A DNA stretch of 15,205 nt from Larix sibirica (Eukaryota > Streptophyta > Pinopsida > Pinales > Pinaceae). Where the stretch lies: positions 1 through 15,205 of the forward strand of contig NWUY0300031650.1 of assembly GCA_004151065.3 (NCBI GenBank). The letters run 5' to 3'. Both the position numbers and the translations under genes were made by a program. Below are positions 1 to 9,554 of the stretch, piece after piece (position 1 is the first letter of the stretch; each line of letters starts with the position of its first letter). The notes beneath the pieces are model-generated. The model had not been told where the DNA came from and searched no databases. It saw only the letters and a program-made list of their open reading frames with translations.

Positions 1-314
1 AGATAGGAGACAAACTGGCCAAAGGTGACCATAAGAGTATTTATGCTAACGAGTGCTCCTCGAATATGAGATGGCGAAGTTTCCGCAATATACAAGGGGG
101 CTGCCATTGAAGCAATACCAATGCCAAGACCAACCATCACCCTGCCGCAAATTAAAACTGATGGAGATGGAGCTGCTGCCATAAGCAGGGAACCCAAAAG
201 GAAAATAACATCTGCAATGAGCATGCTCATTTTCCTTCCAAAACGATCACAGGTTTTACCTCCCAAAGCTGCTCCCAATGCAGCCCCACCTATAGCTGTG
301 CTCACAATGGTCTC
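1..314 (-). CDS. Inositol transporter (INT-type MFS sugar transporter), internal exon, partial at left edge
   Basis: Read on the minus strand from 314 to 1, this is one open frame of about 104 codons with no stop. It starts [10 protein letters not shown], contains the loop motif DRFGRK (the D-R-x-G-R-K signature between membrane helices 2 and 3), then [26 protein letters not shown] (second sugar-transporter signature with its E and R) and ends [12 protein letters not shown] at the window edge. Order and wording match plant INT proteins, H+-coupled myo-inositol carriers of the plasma or vacuolar membrane. The stretch covers roughly helices 2 to 4 of 12. The exon start at 314 follows CAG and is the acceptor that joins in frame to the upstream exon 429-499 (LQ then ETIVS). 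Which INT paralogue it is cannot be settled from this part. The rest of the gene lies left of the window. Family call is strong; substrate is inferred from the family. Confidence 0.93.
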
Positions 315-428
315 CTGTCCATGGATGACCACCCTGTCAGATGACATAGATTAAATGATTCTAAAGCTTGAGGACAAATACAGAGTGAATAAAAACATAA
401 TTACGTGGAATTATGATATAAATCCAAC
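315..428 (-). other. Intron of the inositol transporter gene (114 nt)
   Basis: Donor GT is at 428-427 (context CAG|GTTGG) and acceptor AG at 316-315 (context GGACAG|GAG). A nearby AG at 335-334 has a better pyrimidine context but would put the next exon out of frame, so 315 is preferred. The intron is short for a plant intron and A+T-rich. Confidence 0.82.
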
Positions 429-499
429 CTGAAGAACTGTGCTCTTGTCTACAGCGTCAAAATCTTCACGAATATAAAGTAGAGCCCCAGAAATAACTC
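429..499 (-). CDS. Inositol transporter, short upstream exon (71 nt)
   Basis: On the minus strand the 71 nt from 499 to 429 give two bases of a split codon (GA) and then 23 codons reading VISGALLYIREDF followed by DAVDKSTVLQ. VISGALLYI is the highly conserved end of membrane helix 1 in INT transporters, normally preceded by GYDTG; the split codon G|GA supplies that glycine. The exon is bounded by an AG acceptor at 501-500 and a CAG|GT donor at 429/428. Joined to the next exon it gives the family sequence LQETIVS without a frameshift. The exon ending in phase 1 on its left means an earlier exon encoding the start codon, cytosolic N-terminus and most of helix 1 must exist. I could not find that exon to the right. 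The part is too short to decide between INT1-like and INT2/4-like proteins. Confidence 0.9.
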
Positions 500-683
500 C
501 TACATGTCAACACCGTAGTCATGTAAGTGATACTAATGCAATGCCTCTTACATGATAATTTTTTACTTTTTTCCCTTAAATCATTACATGTAAAAACATA
601 TATCAACTTTGACACTTCATCATCCAAAAATTTTCTGTAGGTTCAAACTTCAAAGTACTCAATCCAATTGAACTGCTTAAGCA

Positions 684-698
684 ATATATATATATATA
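684..698. repeat. (TA)n microsatellite
   Basis: Uninterrupted alternating T and A for 15 bases. It lies in non-coding DNA about 185 bases beyond the short transporter exon. Confidence 0.85.
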
Positions 699-3241
699 GG
701 GTAACGCTTTGCATATACTAGCTAGTAGCTACCAAAGGCGTCAAAAAATAACACATTTCAGTGACATAATGGTAATCAAATTTACTTTTCTAAGCTGAAT
801 GATTGCAATGGAAATCAAAATGCTTCCACAATGATGCAGAAATGTTAAGATCAATCTGAGGAACTGGAGCAGGATCTAACAAGGAAAAAGGCAACAGAGC
901 TGGAGGCTCCAATGGACCCACAGCACCGCATTTACAACTCCATCAAATTGAATGGCATGAAAGAAGTTATTTATATCCTCCGCAAGTTTCAATATTAAAA
1001 TGTCAATTCTAATTATCCACATGAAAACCCATACATTCTGGACAAATATACACTTCGGCGACTGGACATTAAGATCTTGAATTTCCTAGTCTAAATTTTT
1101 ACATATTTAACATTGAAAAGACTACTTGATGCCAACAGAGCCTTAGCTCACTGGCGAGATTGGCGAAGTGTCAAGCCATCAACAAATGTTCCATTCTCAC
1201 TGTGGTCTGTCCCACCTGAATACATGTCAAGAAGAGATTAGACAAGGTGCAAGTACTGGGCAAATTTGGCAGAATAATTATGCCTCGGACCTGACATCTA
1301 AGCCTAGGACCATGTTATGCAGTACACCCCCTTGGGGTATGTGTTTCTGGAAGAAAGTCCCACAACATATACTGCTTGACAAATGTAATCCACTCCATTG
1401 GAGTATTAACCTCAATAGTTTCATTCTCCCGAATATTCTTCAAGAGTCTGTAGACATGTCTGTATCTACTACTAAAATTTAACACAAATCTCCTAGGTAA
1501 ATGTATACACTCATGCAGCTAAACCTTTAAAAGTTATCTTCATGATGACACTTTACTCTTTCTTGAATGCTTACCACCACTAGACTAGAATATAGTGATC
1601 TGCTGCAGCGACAGTCCCCCAGTGCCATCAGTTCCCCTGTCAAATGTAAAAATGGTTTTCTTTGTTTCTTTTGCATATGTGGGTAAGCCTGTGTAGACAT
1701 AATGGATCTCCCTAACAGGAAAACCCAGATTGATCTCTAAAACATATTTAGCATCCTTCTTCTTCTCCTATCAGTAACTTTTCATCCCTTGGACATTATT
1801 ACCACTGACACATTCCCTCCTCAAGTGCAGCGGCGGACTCATACATTTCTATACCCATATGTGTCTTCTTGAAATCTAAAACTCTAAACGAATTAGGTAG
1901 AGATAGGGTGATGAAACATGAAGTTCAAATTTCTTGTCATTTCATTGGAATTGAAGTAGGGATCAACATCAAAAGTAGTTTTGATGTTACATCACAATAT
2001 ATCTTGGTTTGTCAAGGACAAAGCATTTAGTTAATCATAATGGCATGATATATCTTTACACAAATAACACTTTGGCAAGCTAAAATTTGTCTGAAGTTAA
2101 GATAAGATACATAAATGACAGAGAACGGTGTTCAGGCTGTAAATTAAATAGTCAAAGTCTTAAAATCTAGATACGTTTGATATCGAATTGTAAGCTCCCT
2201 AACTGGGAGGCAACCGATAATAACTTTTATTTTGCCAGGTATTTGTTGTTTTCATATTGTGAAGTTCTTGTGTTTGACTGTGACATTTTGTGTACTATGA
2301 TATATCTATTTTCTGCTTTATTATTTTGTGCTAATCTCAGGAATGTCAAGACAATATTAGTGTGAAGTCACAGACTTTTAAAATCATGCAGGAAAAACAA
2401 GAAGGTGATAAAAGTAAGACTTCCTTAAGGGAGCTCATATTTTTCATCATTTTCAACTTCTGCGCAAGGGAATTAAAGGGCTGTGTAGAAACCCCTGTTA
2501 ATTAATCATCCCTGACAAGGAATTGTGGGGGATGGGTAAGGGGAAAGCAATACATGTTATTAGTTCAAACAAATGAACTTATATAAGTTTAAGATCTCAA
2601 CTAGCAGATGACATAAATTTGGGATATTAGGCTGCTAACTGCAGGATATCTAGAATTACTAATCCCCCCTAATAAATGCCATCAGTGTGTCAAAAAATGT
2701 AATAGTCAAATATAGAAGCCATGATCAACCAGCATGTGAAAGAGACAAACAATAGACAGGTCAAAACTGGGTCATAACTCATTTCACATATCAGATGGCA
2801 CTGATTTCACTGCCATTCACATGGACAATGTTGGCACAGCCTCTAAGTGGATTGTTGAGCAAGACCAGTAGGGTCGAGAGCCATTATTATCAGATGAATA
2901 AATGTGGTTGGAGCAAACTGCTAATGTAGAGGAAGTGGCAGGACTGCTTTCGGTTGGCACTCATTCCTAGGCCATTATATTTATTATATATTATCATATT
3001 TTGTCATATGATTTCAGATTTGACTCGACATTGGACAGATTGAACCTTGTCCTTCATAATGTTATGCCAATGACAAATGTCAGTGGTTATTTTGATGTAT
3101 GTTGATATGATCATGTGATATACTTTGATATGTTACTTTAAATTTCTAATTATATTCAATTTCATGATTTTATCTTTCATGTCTAATCTAAATCCAATGC
3201 CTTCAAAAAATATTTTTCTTGAAAGTATTATACATACATAT

Positions 3242-3264
3242 CTGTGTGTGTGTTTGTGTGTGTT
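3242..3264. repeat. (TG)n-rich simple repeat
   Basis: TG dinucleotide run interrupted by single T insertions, followed within 25 bases by a second TGTGTGTTTGTGT patch near 3273-3287. Confidence 0.8.
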
Positions 3265-3360
3265 GAGCCACTGCTGTGTGTTTGTGTCTTGAGTCATTGT
3301 CGGGTTGACTAGCTAGTCTTTGCCGGGTCTCAAGTCAAGTTTTACTGGTGGGACAAAACA

Positions 3361-3372
3361 GGTCTCGAGACC
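3361..3372. repeat. 12-bp perfect palindrome
   Basis: GGTCTCGAGACC reads identically on both strands. It has no neighbouring sites that would suggest an operator; it may be chance. Confidence 0.5.
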
Positions 3373-3693
3373 AATCAAGTCTAGCAACTTTGTAGTTCTA
3401 CCTATCAGGAATGTGTCAAGGAAAATTTACAAGTACCAAAAGGCTGCTAAGAAGGATTGCTGACAAGGAAGCAGAAAAGTGAGAGGCACCTGCACAAGCA
3501 CCAAAAAAAATAGAGATTTGTAGTATAGAGGTGAAAAAATAAGAAAAGGGGTGAATATTTATTTTCAGGGCCATTTTTTATACTTTTTGTGCATTACCTT
3601 TATCTTTAAAGGGGGGACAAATACAATTGCTCTTTGCCCCTGCCCAAACACTCTGCAGCTTGCAGAAAGTTGCACAGTATATTTTCTTCCACT

Positions 3694-4317
3694 ATGGCCA
3701 ATCTTGAAGAAGAAGAAGAAGAACAGATTCCAAAATGCTGTGACAAGATAGTTTTCTTGCTCCGTGATGAGATTGCTTCTTTGCAAGACTTTTATGCCAA
3801 GCATCATGATACTTTTTCCTCGTTGCAGAATGCTTATACAGGGCTTCAATACCAGAGTTTTGTATGATAAAAAGCTAATATATGGCTTCATGATGAGGCC
3901 AATACATTAGCCAACTTCATGAAGAGGTTGTTTTACGTTTAGGCTGACAATGTCAAACTCTTTCACAAGTATCAAGACCTCAAAAATGATCATGATCTCC
4001 AAATTCAACAATATCCAGCAGAGTAGCAGTCCATCTAGGATCTGTTAACCTCTCAATCAAAACATTATACAAGAAATAAGTAAATTCAGATGTAATAAAG
4101 GTACATTTGAGGCTTGTTTTGGCAAAATAGAAACTTATTTTTAATGAGATTCTAGCCATGTTGTTGATCTTTATAAGAAGTATAATGAATAAGTCGATAG
4201 CAGGTCTTTGTCTATTAATAAGAGATGGAAGAAGCAATAGATCTTGCATGCCAAAAACTCATGACTGTATTAGGTGAGAAGAAACAGCTATTTGACACCT
4301 TGCAAAAGCATATGTAA
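3694..4317 (+). pseudogene. Broken coding region for a charged, helical, possibly gag-like protein
   Basis: From ATG at 3694 the frame is open for 57 codons, beginning MANLEEEEEEQIPK and continuing with a Leu/Gln/Glu/Asp-rich helical stretch that contains LLRDEIASLQDFYAKHHD. The same frame keeps the same helical, charged composition past stops at 3865, 3868, 3940, 4024, 4036 and 4081. A further in-frame piece, 4225-4317 (31 codons including the stop), starts MEEAIDLACQKLM and is also helical. No family was recognised. Coiled-coil-like composition, decay by stops and the repeat-rich setting suggest a retroelement gag or other transposon ORF; a degraded host gene is possible. The poly-Glu run is encoded by a GAA repeat at 3705-3722. 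All the stops could come from CAA, CAG or CGA by a single C-to-T change, which is inference. Confidence 0.4.
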
Positions 4318-4525
4318 CCCTATGTTTGAATAGTGGCTACCTGCTAAACCCCAGATTTGCTTGGACGACTGGAGGGTTCAATTCAAGTTAGATTCCATCA
4401 TGTTGGTTCCATCACAAGTGCGTCCAAGTCTTCACAAGGATCAGAACTTTCTCCAGGGTCAGTTTCAACAGATTCCAAGAAATAGCTATATTTAACAGTT
4501 TGTTTTTATTCAGGAGCCAAAGATA

Positions 4526-4717
4526 CAGGGCTCGCATGTCATAGAACTTTATATATTATTGGACCTCGCAAGCTCACAATATCAATGAGACTATTCCTGG
4601 GAACATGGAAGCAGTTTCATGATAACTACTATTTTTAGAAGTTTGCTTTTCAGGGCTTGCATGTCGTTTCTGAGCACACATTTGGGACCCTTGCAAAAAA
4701 GCAAGTCTAATGAGACT
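4526..4717. repeat. Diverged duplication (two 67-bp units, 125-bp period)
   Basis: Unit 1 (4526-4592) and unit 2 (4651-4717) both begin CAGGGCT[C/T]GCATGTC, share a central GGACC..GCAA core and end AATGAGACT, with equal overall length. The middle is strongly diverged, so this is an old duplication. Confidence 0.6.
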
Positions 4718-6390
4718 GCTTTCATCAACATCTTGCTATTCTTAGCAATGTCTATTTCTACATGTGCTATGTTTGACAACAGTCTCACAGTTGTTACCTT
4801 TAATTTCAATATTTCCTGCTTTTTTTTGCTTTCTGGAACTGGACTGTTTTTTTGCTTTTATGAACTGGCCATCTTTTTTTGGACATGTCTATATTAGCAG
4901 TTTCTATTTGTGCCAAGTACAAGGTGTTGTGTCATGGTTACACATGTGCAATGGTGGAGTGGTTTCCAGGTTTTCGGTGGGAAAAGGATGATGAATCAAG
5001 TGCAGCATTGAGCAGGTGAGTTGTTCTCCAAGGGTGCAAATGGCTGCTAGTTGGAGGGTTTCTATTGCCTTGAGCTTTGAAATTATTTTGGGCTAAAATC
5101 CTAGATTTAGTTGCTTAAATCCTAACTCGCCTTGCTACTTGTACTTGCCAGTCTTGCCAAGTTTGACTTTTCAAAGACCTAATTCACCTTACCATAAATG
5201 TCAAAACCAAAATCCTACGTCGAATTCCTAGAGCTAGTTTCCACGCTTGCTATTTTTGGTCAAGTCCAAATGCTGATTCAGTTTGCTATTCTTGATTGAC
5301 ATTCTTGCATGTAACCTAATTTCCCTTGTTATCCCAGTTGGCAATCATGCTAATTTTGTCAAAATCAAACCTTGGCTTAAATTTGCTAATATTGACAATC
5401 TCAACACCCAATTCAATCCTTTTGCTTTTGTTAGGTTTGTCCAGTAAAAAGCTAAGTTTGACTGGTCAGCCACACTTGATATTTCCCTAATCCTGTAAAA
5501 GCAAAAAAAGGGCCTTTATTACAGTCGCTCTTGCAAATATGGCCAAGTAAAACTCTAGTTCAACTTCCTTGGCATAGTTAGCAAAGTTGCTAATTGCATT
5601 AAAGCCTTAAACTTAACGTGTTTGATTACCTCATCTGACAAGCAAATCACTCTTGAATCCTGGTCGATATTCTTGCCAAAGTACAAAAAACAGTTTTCAA
5701 AATACTAGTCTCAATCAAGAGGAAATCCACTGGAATGAATCATTGTTAGCAGCCTTTACTTCAAGGAAGAGGTTTTATACCCAAATCAGCATGCATATGA
5801 CCCTCACTTTTTGAGGGAAGAAATATGTGGCTGCTGTGACAGTGCACAGCAAAACAGCAGCCTACTAGCTGTGATATTCCTGGAAAACAGTCTAAACTAA
5901 GCACAGTTCTGTGAGTTTCCTATAGGATATGAGTGGGATTAGAGCCTTGTAAACATACCACACAGGAGCCAATTCAAAAGTAGTGTATTTCACCTACAGG
6001 CCAGCGCTAGATGGGTCCATTCTTAGCAAGTTTCTATTGATAGGATTGATGATCGGTAGTTATAGCAACAAGCCAAGTTTGACCTGAATATTTCCACCAT
6101 CTGTTTGACACTTAGAAACAGCAAATTTACTCAGTGGTTTGTATACTACAGTTGGCTACAGATGGCTGGAGCTTATTTTGGAAAAAGGAACATGCAAAGA
6201 GCTTTCTTATTTGACAGTGAGTTAAGATAGGGAAAGTATACCATGCTGACTTTGTCAAGTTTGCATGATTTGTCATGTTTGGTGAATTGGTCCCTAAGGT
6301 GTTTTGAGCTTCTGTATACACAGACAGAGAAGACAGTGAAGAGGTTAGACAGTATTTTTTGAGTAGATTCAGCAGTGGAACTCTCGTCGT
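4718..6390. other. Non-coding stretch, no gene seen
   Basis: No protein-like frame was recognised. The open frames at 4619-4897 and 4764-4991 (+) are Phe/Leu-rich because of T-runs and carry no domain signal. A loosely repeated word, AAGTTTGAC, occurs near 5160, 5454 and 6075, but no regular period was found. The stretch is probably old repeat DNA, part of which may belong to the element whose LTR-like sequence starts at 6391. Confidence 0.5.
5829..5862. repeat. Inverted repeat, 9-bp perfect arms
   Basis: GGCTGCTGT (5829-5837) and its exact reverse complement ACAGCAGCC (5854-5862) flank a 16-base loop. A second possible stem inside it pairs GCTGTG with CACAGC. No transposon boundary or target duplication was found around it. 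Confidence 0.6.
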
Positions 6391-6904
6391 CCTTCCACCA
6401 ACCAGTTCTGACAATCTGCCTCCGTCATTGCATACTACTGGACTTATTTCCTGTCATGTATTGTCACTATGATGCAATACATGTCTCTTGAATAATATTG
6501 CCTCGTTTTTGGTTCTCAGAATCTTTTGGCTGGATATTAGTTTGATAGTATTGCAATGATGTGGTTGGTTTTGATGCACTTACTTTGACTTCTTGTTCAC
6601 TAAGGTGCATATTCCCCCCTAATTTCATTCATTTTCACTCACTGTTACAATTATCTCAAGGGACTGATCTCAACCCCTTGCATTTTACTAAGAATCTACC
6701 TTTCCTCTTGACAGGCATCTCAAGAGTGAGTTTTGTGTGTGCTAATCAATCAGAATGTTACATAGATGTATTAGTTTGATGATAGCATGGAACCCCCAAG
6801 GACACCCCCCTAAGACTAGAAAAACACCAGTCCAAACAGAGAGGTATCTAGCAATAGCAGGGCTAGATTGCTTATGACTATTAGGCAGGGCGTGATAATA
6901 AATT
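6391..6904 (+). repeat. LTR-like repeat copy 1 (Gypsy-type element, plus strand)
   Basis: About 514 bp that realign, with many substitutions and small indels, to 8983-9532. Shared landmarks in order are CCTTCCACC, TGGATATTAGTTTGA, CACTTACTTTGACTTCTT, CTCAACCCCTTG, TACTAAGAATCTACC, GTTTTGTGTGTGCTAATCAA, GATGTATTAGTTT and ATAAATT. The right edge is fixed by the primer-binding-site-like motif that follows at once. The left edge at 6391 is only where visible similarity begins; clean TG...CA ends and target duplications were not found, so the true LTR may be longer. Age is old judging from the divergence. Confidence 0.7.
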
Positions 6905-6921
6905 GGTGCCATTGCCGGGGA
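6904..6921 (+). promoter_or_regulatory. Primer-binding site of Gypsy-type retrotransposon
   Basis: TGGTGCCATTGCCGGGGA follows the right edge of LTR copy 1. It differs at two places from the TGGCGCCGTTGCCGGGGA motif that I remember as typical of Athila-like plant Gypsy elements; both differences are transitions. The tRNA used was not checked. Confidence 0.7.
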
Positions 6922-7141
6922 ATTCGTCAATCCTCAGTTATCTATAATGACATCAATGAAATTTACTTTATTCATTTATATTTTCTATTTCACCTAACAA
7001 CTCCACCGAGCAGAGTTTATCACATTTGACAACCTAAGAAGATCTCCACGATTTGACCCTGCACAGGGCTCAGGTCTAAGCCTTAACAACCCTGAACATC
7101 TATTCTAAAACATAGGGGTAGATCATTACCTAAGTCTCCCC

Positions 7142-7160
7142 TAGCGACTCCATTTGTGGA
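7142..7160 (+). promoter_or_regulatory. Second PBS-like motif (Tat/Ogre-like)
   Basis: TAGCGACTCCATTTGTGGA resembles the TGGCGACTCCACTGGGGA type of primer-binding site that I remember from Tat/Ogre-like Gypsy elements. It lies about 220 bp beyond the first site and 10 bp before the open frame at 7171. Could be chance or the edge of a nested element. Confidence 0.35.
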
Positions 7161-7170
7161 AGGATCATGA

Positions 7171-7935
7171 TTGATCACGGCTGTTGAATCGATACAATGG
7201 ATGCAGAATAATTTATACTTGGTTAAGGAGTTTTCTCACAGTAAGAAGGGAGAAAATGAAATTGTTTGCGTGTTTGATGTCAGATTGTCACACCATTGCA
7301 TAAGATTCACCCATCATTCCCACCAAGTGAGTTATGTCTTTGCTTTTAATTCAAAGTTCTATTCCCTCTTATGGAGTGAGAACCTCACAAATTTAGGGCA
7401 AGCTTTCTATGCTTCCCTAAGAGTGCAGGATTTCCTTGTTGCTAAGAAGGAATATAATAGTGGAAACCTTGCATGTGATGAAGTTTCAAATAATGAAGAG
7501 CAACAAATCAGCAATGTAGACTTGCTTCCATAGGGAGATCCTCAGTGTGATCACTGTTTGGATATCAAGATTGGTCATGATCCAATTTAGTCGAGGATGA
7601 TGGAAGTCTCTCAGGAGGTAGACCAAAAGGGAGTTGACTCTTTTGATTTATTCTTAATCACTAGCAAAGGGCCATGTTCCAAGTTTCAGCCAGCATACTT
7701 AATGGGTTGCTTGACCAGTGAGCACATGACTACACCTATCCATCTTAGAAGACTTCACGATTGGTTGCATTGGAGGGTTGACAATTTTGATCTTTCCCAT
7801 AGGATCAATCACTTCTCAGCATGGTTGCATTGGTCATTCCATTATGATGATCAAACAAGGCAGATTTTGTATATATATACAGGGTTCTGCTGCGTAGTTT
7901 GTCATTTATTGCCATTTCCTTTCTTTGATCACTGA
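7171..7935 (+). pseudogene. Long frame with two in-frame TAG stops, unknown protein of LTR-element interior
   Basis: One frame runs 255 codons from 7171 to the stop at 7933-7935 with only two internal stops, TAG at 7531 and TAG at 7588. In DNA this A+T-rich, a non-coding frame would be expected to hold a dozen or more, so this was probably coding until recently. There is no ATG at the start (the frame begins after TGA at 7168), so the real start may lie elsewhere. Visible features are SKKGENEIVCVFD, a QCDHCLDIKIGH stretch (C-x2-C then H) between the two stops, and a duplicated W-L-H-W motif about 23 residues apart near the end (DWLHWRVDNFD, AWLHWSFHYDD). No family was recognised; no reverse transcriptase, protease or integrase motif is present. 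Its position just downstream of an LTR and primer-binding site suggests gag, but this is inference. Confidence 0.42.
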
Positions 7936-8982
7936 TTTTCAACCTGTTATTTTTCATTTCAGATTGTGTTTTGTCCCTTATTTCCACTATCAATCAGCCT
8001 CGGGTCAGTTCTTTTTGGTCACTAAGCATAATACTATAATAGGTTGTCACACACATGCATGAGCAGTCATAGGTCCTTATTTCACCCTATTTTTGCTCCT
8101 TTTCTGAAAAATTCTGTTTTATTGAGCCGAATTCCCAAATCTGATATCATATGACAGCTGGTCATTCCTTGAGAGATTGGTCTAGGTCAAGCTTGGAAGA
8201 CAACATCATTCCTTTCACTACATTTCCTTGGTTCAATATCGAGTCCGGTAGGTGTGGGTAATGTTGAGAGACAATAGGAATCGTGTGTCATATTATGTCT
8301 TGTCCCTTCACATGTTTCATCCAAGTCAAGTCCTGTGGTCAATGCCTCATCCAACCTTACGGACATGGCACTATGTAGTTACACTTTATGGTTTTCACTT
8401 TGTGATGGGGGAAAGGTTTTCATCATTGCCTTTCTCTTAGTAGATAATCCTTCATCAACTCCAGCACATCATCTGAGGATTGATCAAGAAGTTAGAGCAT
8501 CTTGATGGTTATGAGCCTCTTAGGTGTCCACCTTGCATTTGACAAGACTAAGCATCACTGGGTCTTGACCAGATAAGCTTCATCGATGTTTGACTTCAAC
8601 TCATTTTTCACATTGATGAATTACGCTCATACCTTAGAGCACATTAGCCTTATTGGTGGGTTTTTTCATCATTGGCATTTGACCAAATGGCTTTCCCTCA
8701 ACTGTCAACTTTAGCTCATTTTCTTGTGAGAGGAGTATACATATTCGGTGAGTTACAAGTTGAGGTTGCAAATGGGCATGTGTGGTTTGGTCTTCATTCC
8801 AGTTGATCACCCAAGGTACACGCATTTGACTCCATTACCCAATGGATAGGCACTTTGGATACATCCCAGATTTCCTTGGCGGATCAATGTTCAGAGCACT
8901 AGAGTATAGATATTTAGTGGTTCTTGACACTCGGAAAGGGAACGTTGTCCCACTTGAGTCACAATTGTTAACCCCCAGATTT
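7936..8982. other. Interior or LTR-proximal DNA of the Gypsy-type element, no clear gene
   Basis: No domain was recognised on either strand. A 63-codon minus-strand frame (8634-8825) looks mildly protein-like but is flanked by many stops. The purine run GGAAAGGGAA near 8935-8944, about 40 bp before LTR copy 2, is a weak polypurine-tract candidate. Pol genes expected between two LTRs are missing, so the interior has been deleted or replaced. Confidence 0.4.
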
Positions 8983-9532
8983 CCTTCCACCTAATAGTTT
9001 TGACGATCCACCTCCATCATTGCATGCTACTGAACCTATGGCAGCCTGTCATGCATTGTCACTATGATATAATACACATCTCTTGAATAATACATTGATT
9101 TGGTTCAAATATACTTTGTTTTTAGGTCTTCAAATCTTTTGGTTGGATATTAGTTTGACAGTATTGCAAATTTGCAATAATTTGGTTGGCTTTGAAGCAC
9201 TTACTTTGACTTCTTATTCCCATAGGGCGCATATTCCCTTCGTTTCATTCATTCTAACTCATTGTGACATTTGTCTCGAGAACCCAATCTCAACCCCTTG
9301 AATTCTACTAAGAATCTACCATTGCTCTTAACTACTTATGGGCATCTCAAGAGAGAGTTTTGTGTGTGCTAATCAACTACATTGTTGTGCAGATGTATTA
9401 GTTTCATAACAACATACAAACCCTAAGGACACAACCCTGAGATTGGAAAAGCACCAACCCAAACAAAGAGACATCTAGCAGTGATAGGGCAAGATCGCCT
9501 ATAATTATTAGGTAGGTATGTTGGCATAAATT
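8983..9532 (+). repeat. LTR-like repeat copy 2 (Gypsy-type element, plus strand)
   Basis: About 550 bp matching copy 1 (6391-6904) in the same orientation and colinear throughout. It carries short insertions relative to copy 1, for example an extra TTTGCAATAAT segment near 9169-9182 and an ACTACTTATG segment near 9330. Similarity begins at CCTTCCACC and ends at ATAAATT, the same edges as copy 1. Unlike a simple 3' LTR, it is followed by a degenerate primer-binding-site motif and a gag-like remnant. Confidence 0.7.
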
Positions 9533-9536
9533 CATG

Positions 9537-9554
9537 TGATAACATTACCATGGG
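9537..9554 (+). promoter_or_regulatory. Degenerate primer-binding site after LTR copy 2
   Basis: TGATAACATTACCATGGG aligns with the site after copy 1 (TGGTGCCATTGCCGGGGA); most differences are G-to-A changes plus one inserted T. Its place directly after the LTR edge supports the match. Confidence 0.5.

Larger units (their letters stand above)
500..3690. other. Non-coding A+T-rich stretch, possibly transporter first intron or upstream DNA
   Basis: No open frame here looks like a protein: the longest, 1168-1482 (+), has no recognisable motif. Because the transporter exon at 429-499 needs a preceding exon on its right, this stretch is either the start of its first intron or, if the missing exon is hidden here, intron plus 5' flank. 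I searched by eye for the coding of the conserved helix-1 motif (GGLLFGYDTG) and did not find it. Purine-rich and A-rich patches (for example around 2521-2548 and 3500-3550) and long TATATT-rich segments near 2980-3180 suggest decayed repeats without clear boundaries. Confidence 0.5.

Noticed and set aside
333-340. Alternative splice acceptor (CTGACAG) for the long transporter exon
   Set aside because: It has a good pyrimidine context but joining here shifts the frame after LQ; the acceptor at 315 restores the conserved LQETIVS.
121-354. Plus-strand open frame of 77 codons over the transporter exon
   Set aside because: It is the antisense shadow of the minus-strand exon, whose translation matches a known family.
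790-945. Minus-strand frame of about 50 codons, proline-rich (GPLEPPALLPF)
   Set aside because: Short, no start codon in a sensible place, no splice-compatible link to the transporter exon and no recognised motif.
1168-1482. 104-codon plus-strand open frame
   Set aside because: No domain, unusual composition, and no promoter or neighbour to support it; likely chance.
4619-4991. Two overlapping Phe/Leu-rich frames that look like membrane proteins
   Set aside because: The hydrophobic look comes from T-rich runs (repeated TTTTTTT); no charged loops or family motif.
8634-8825. 63-codon minus-strand frame with a protein-like look
   Set aside because: Flanked by dense stops, no motif recognised, and it runs against the orientation of the element around it.
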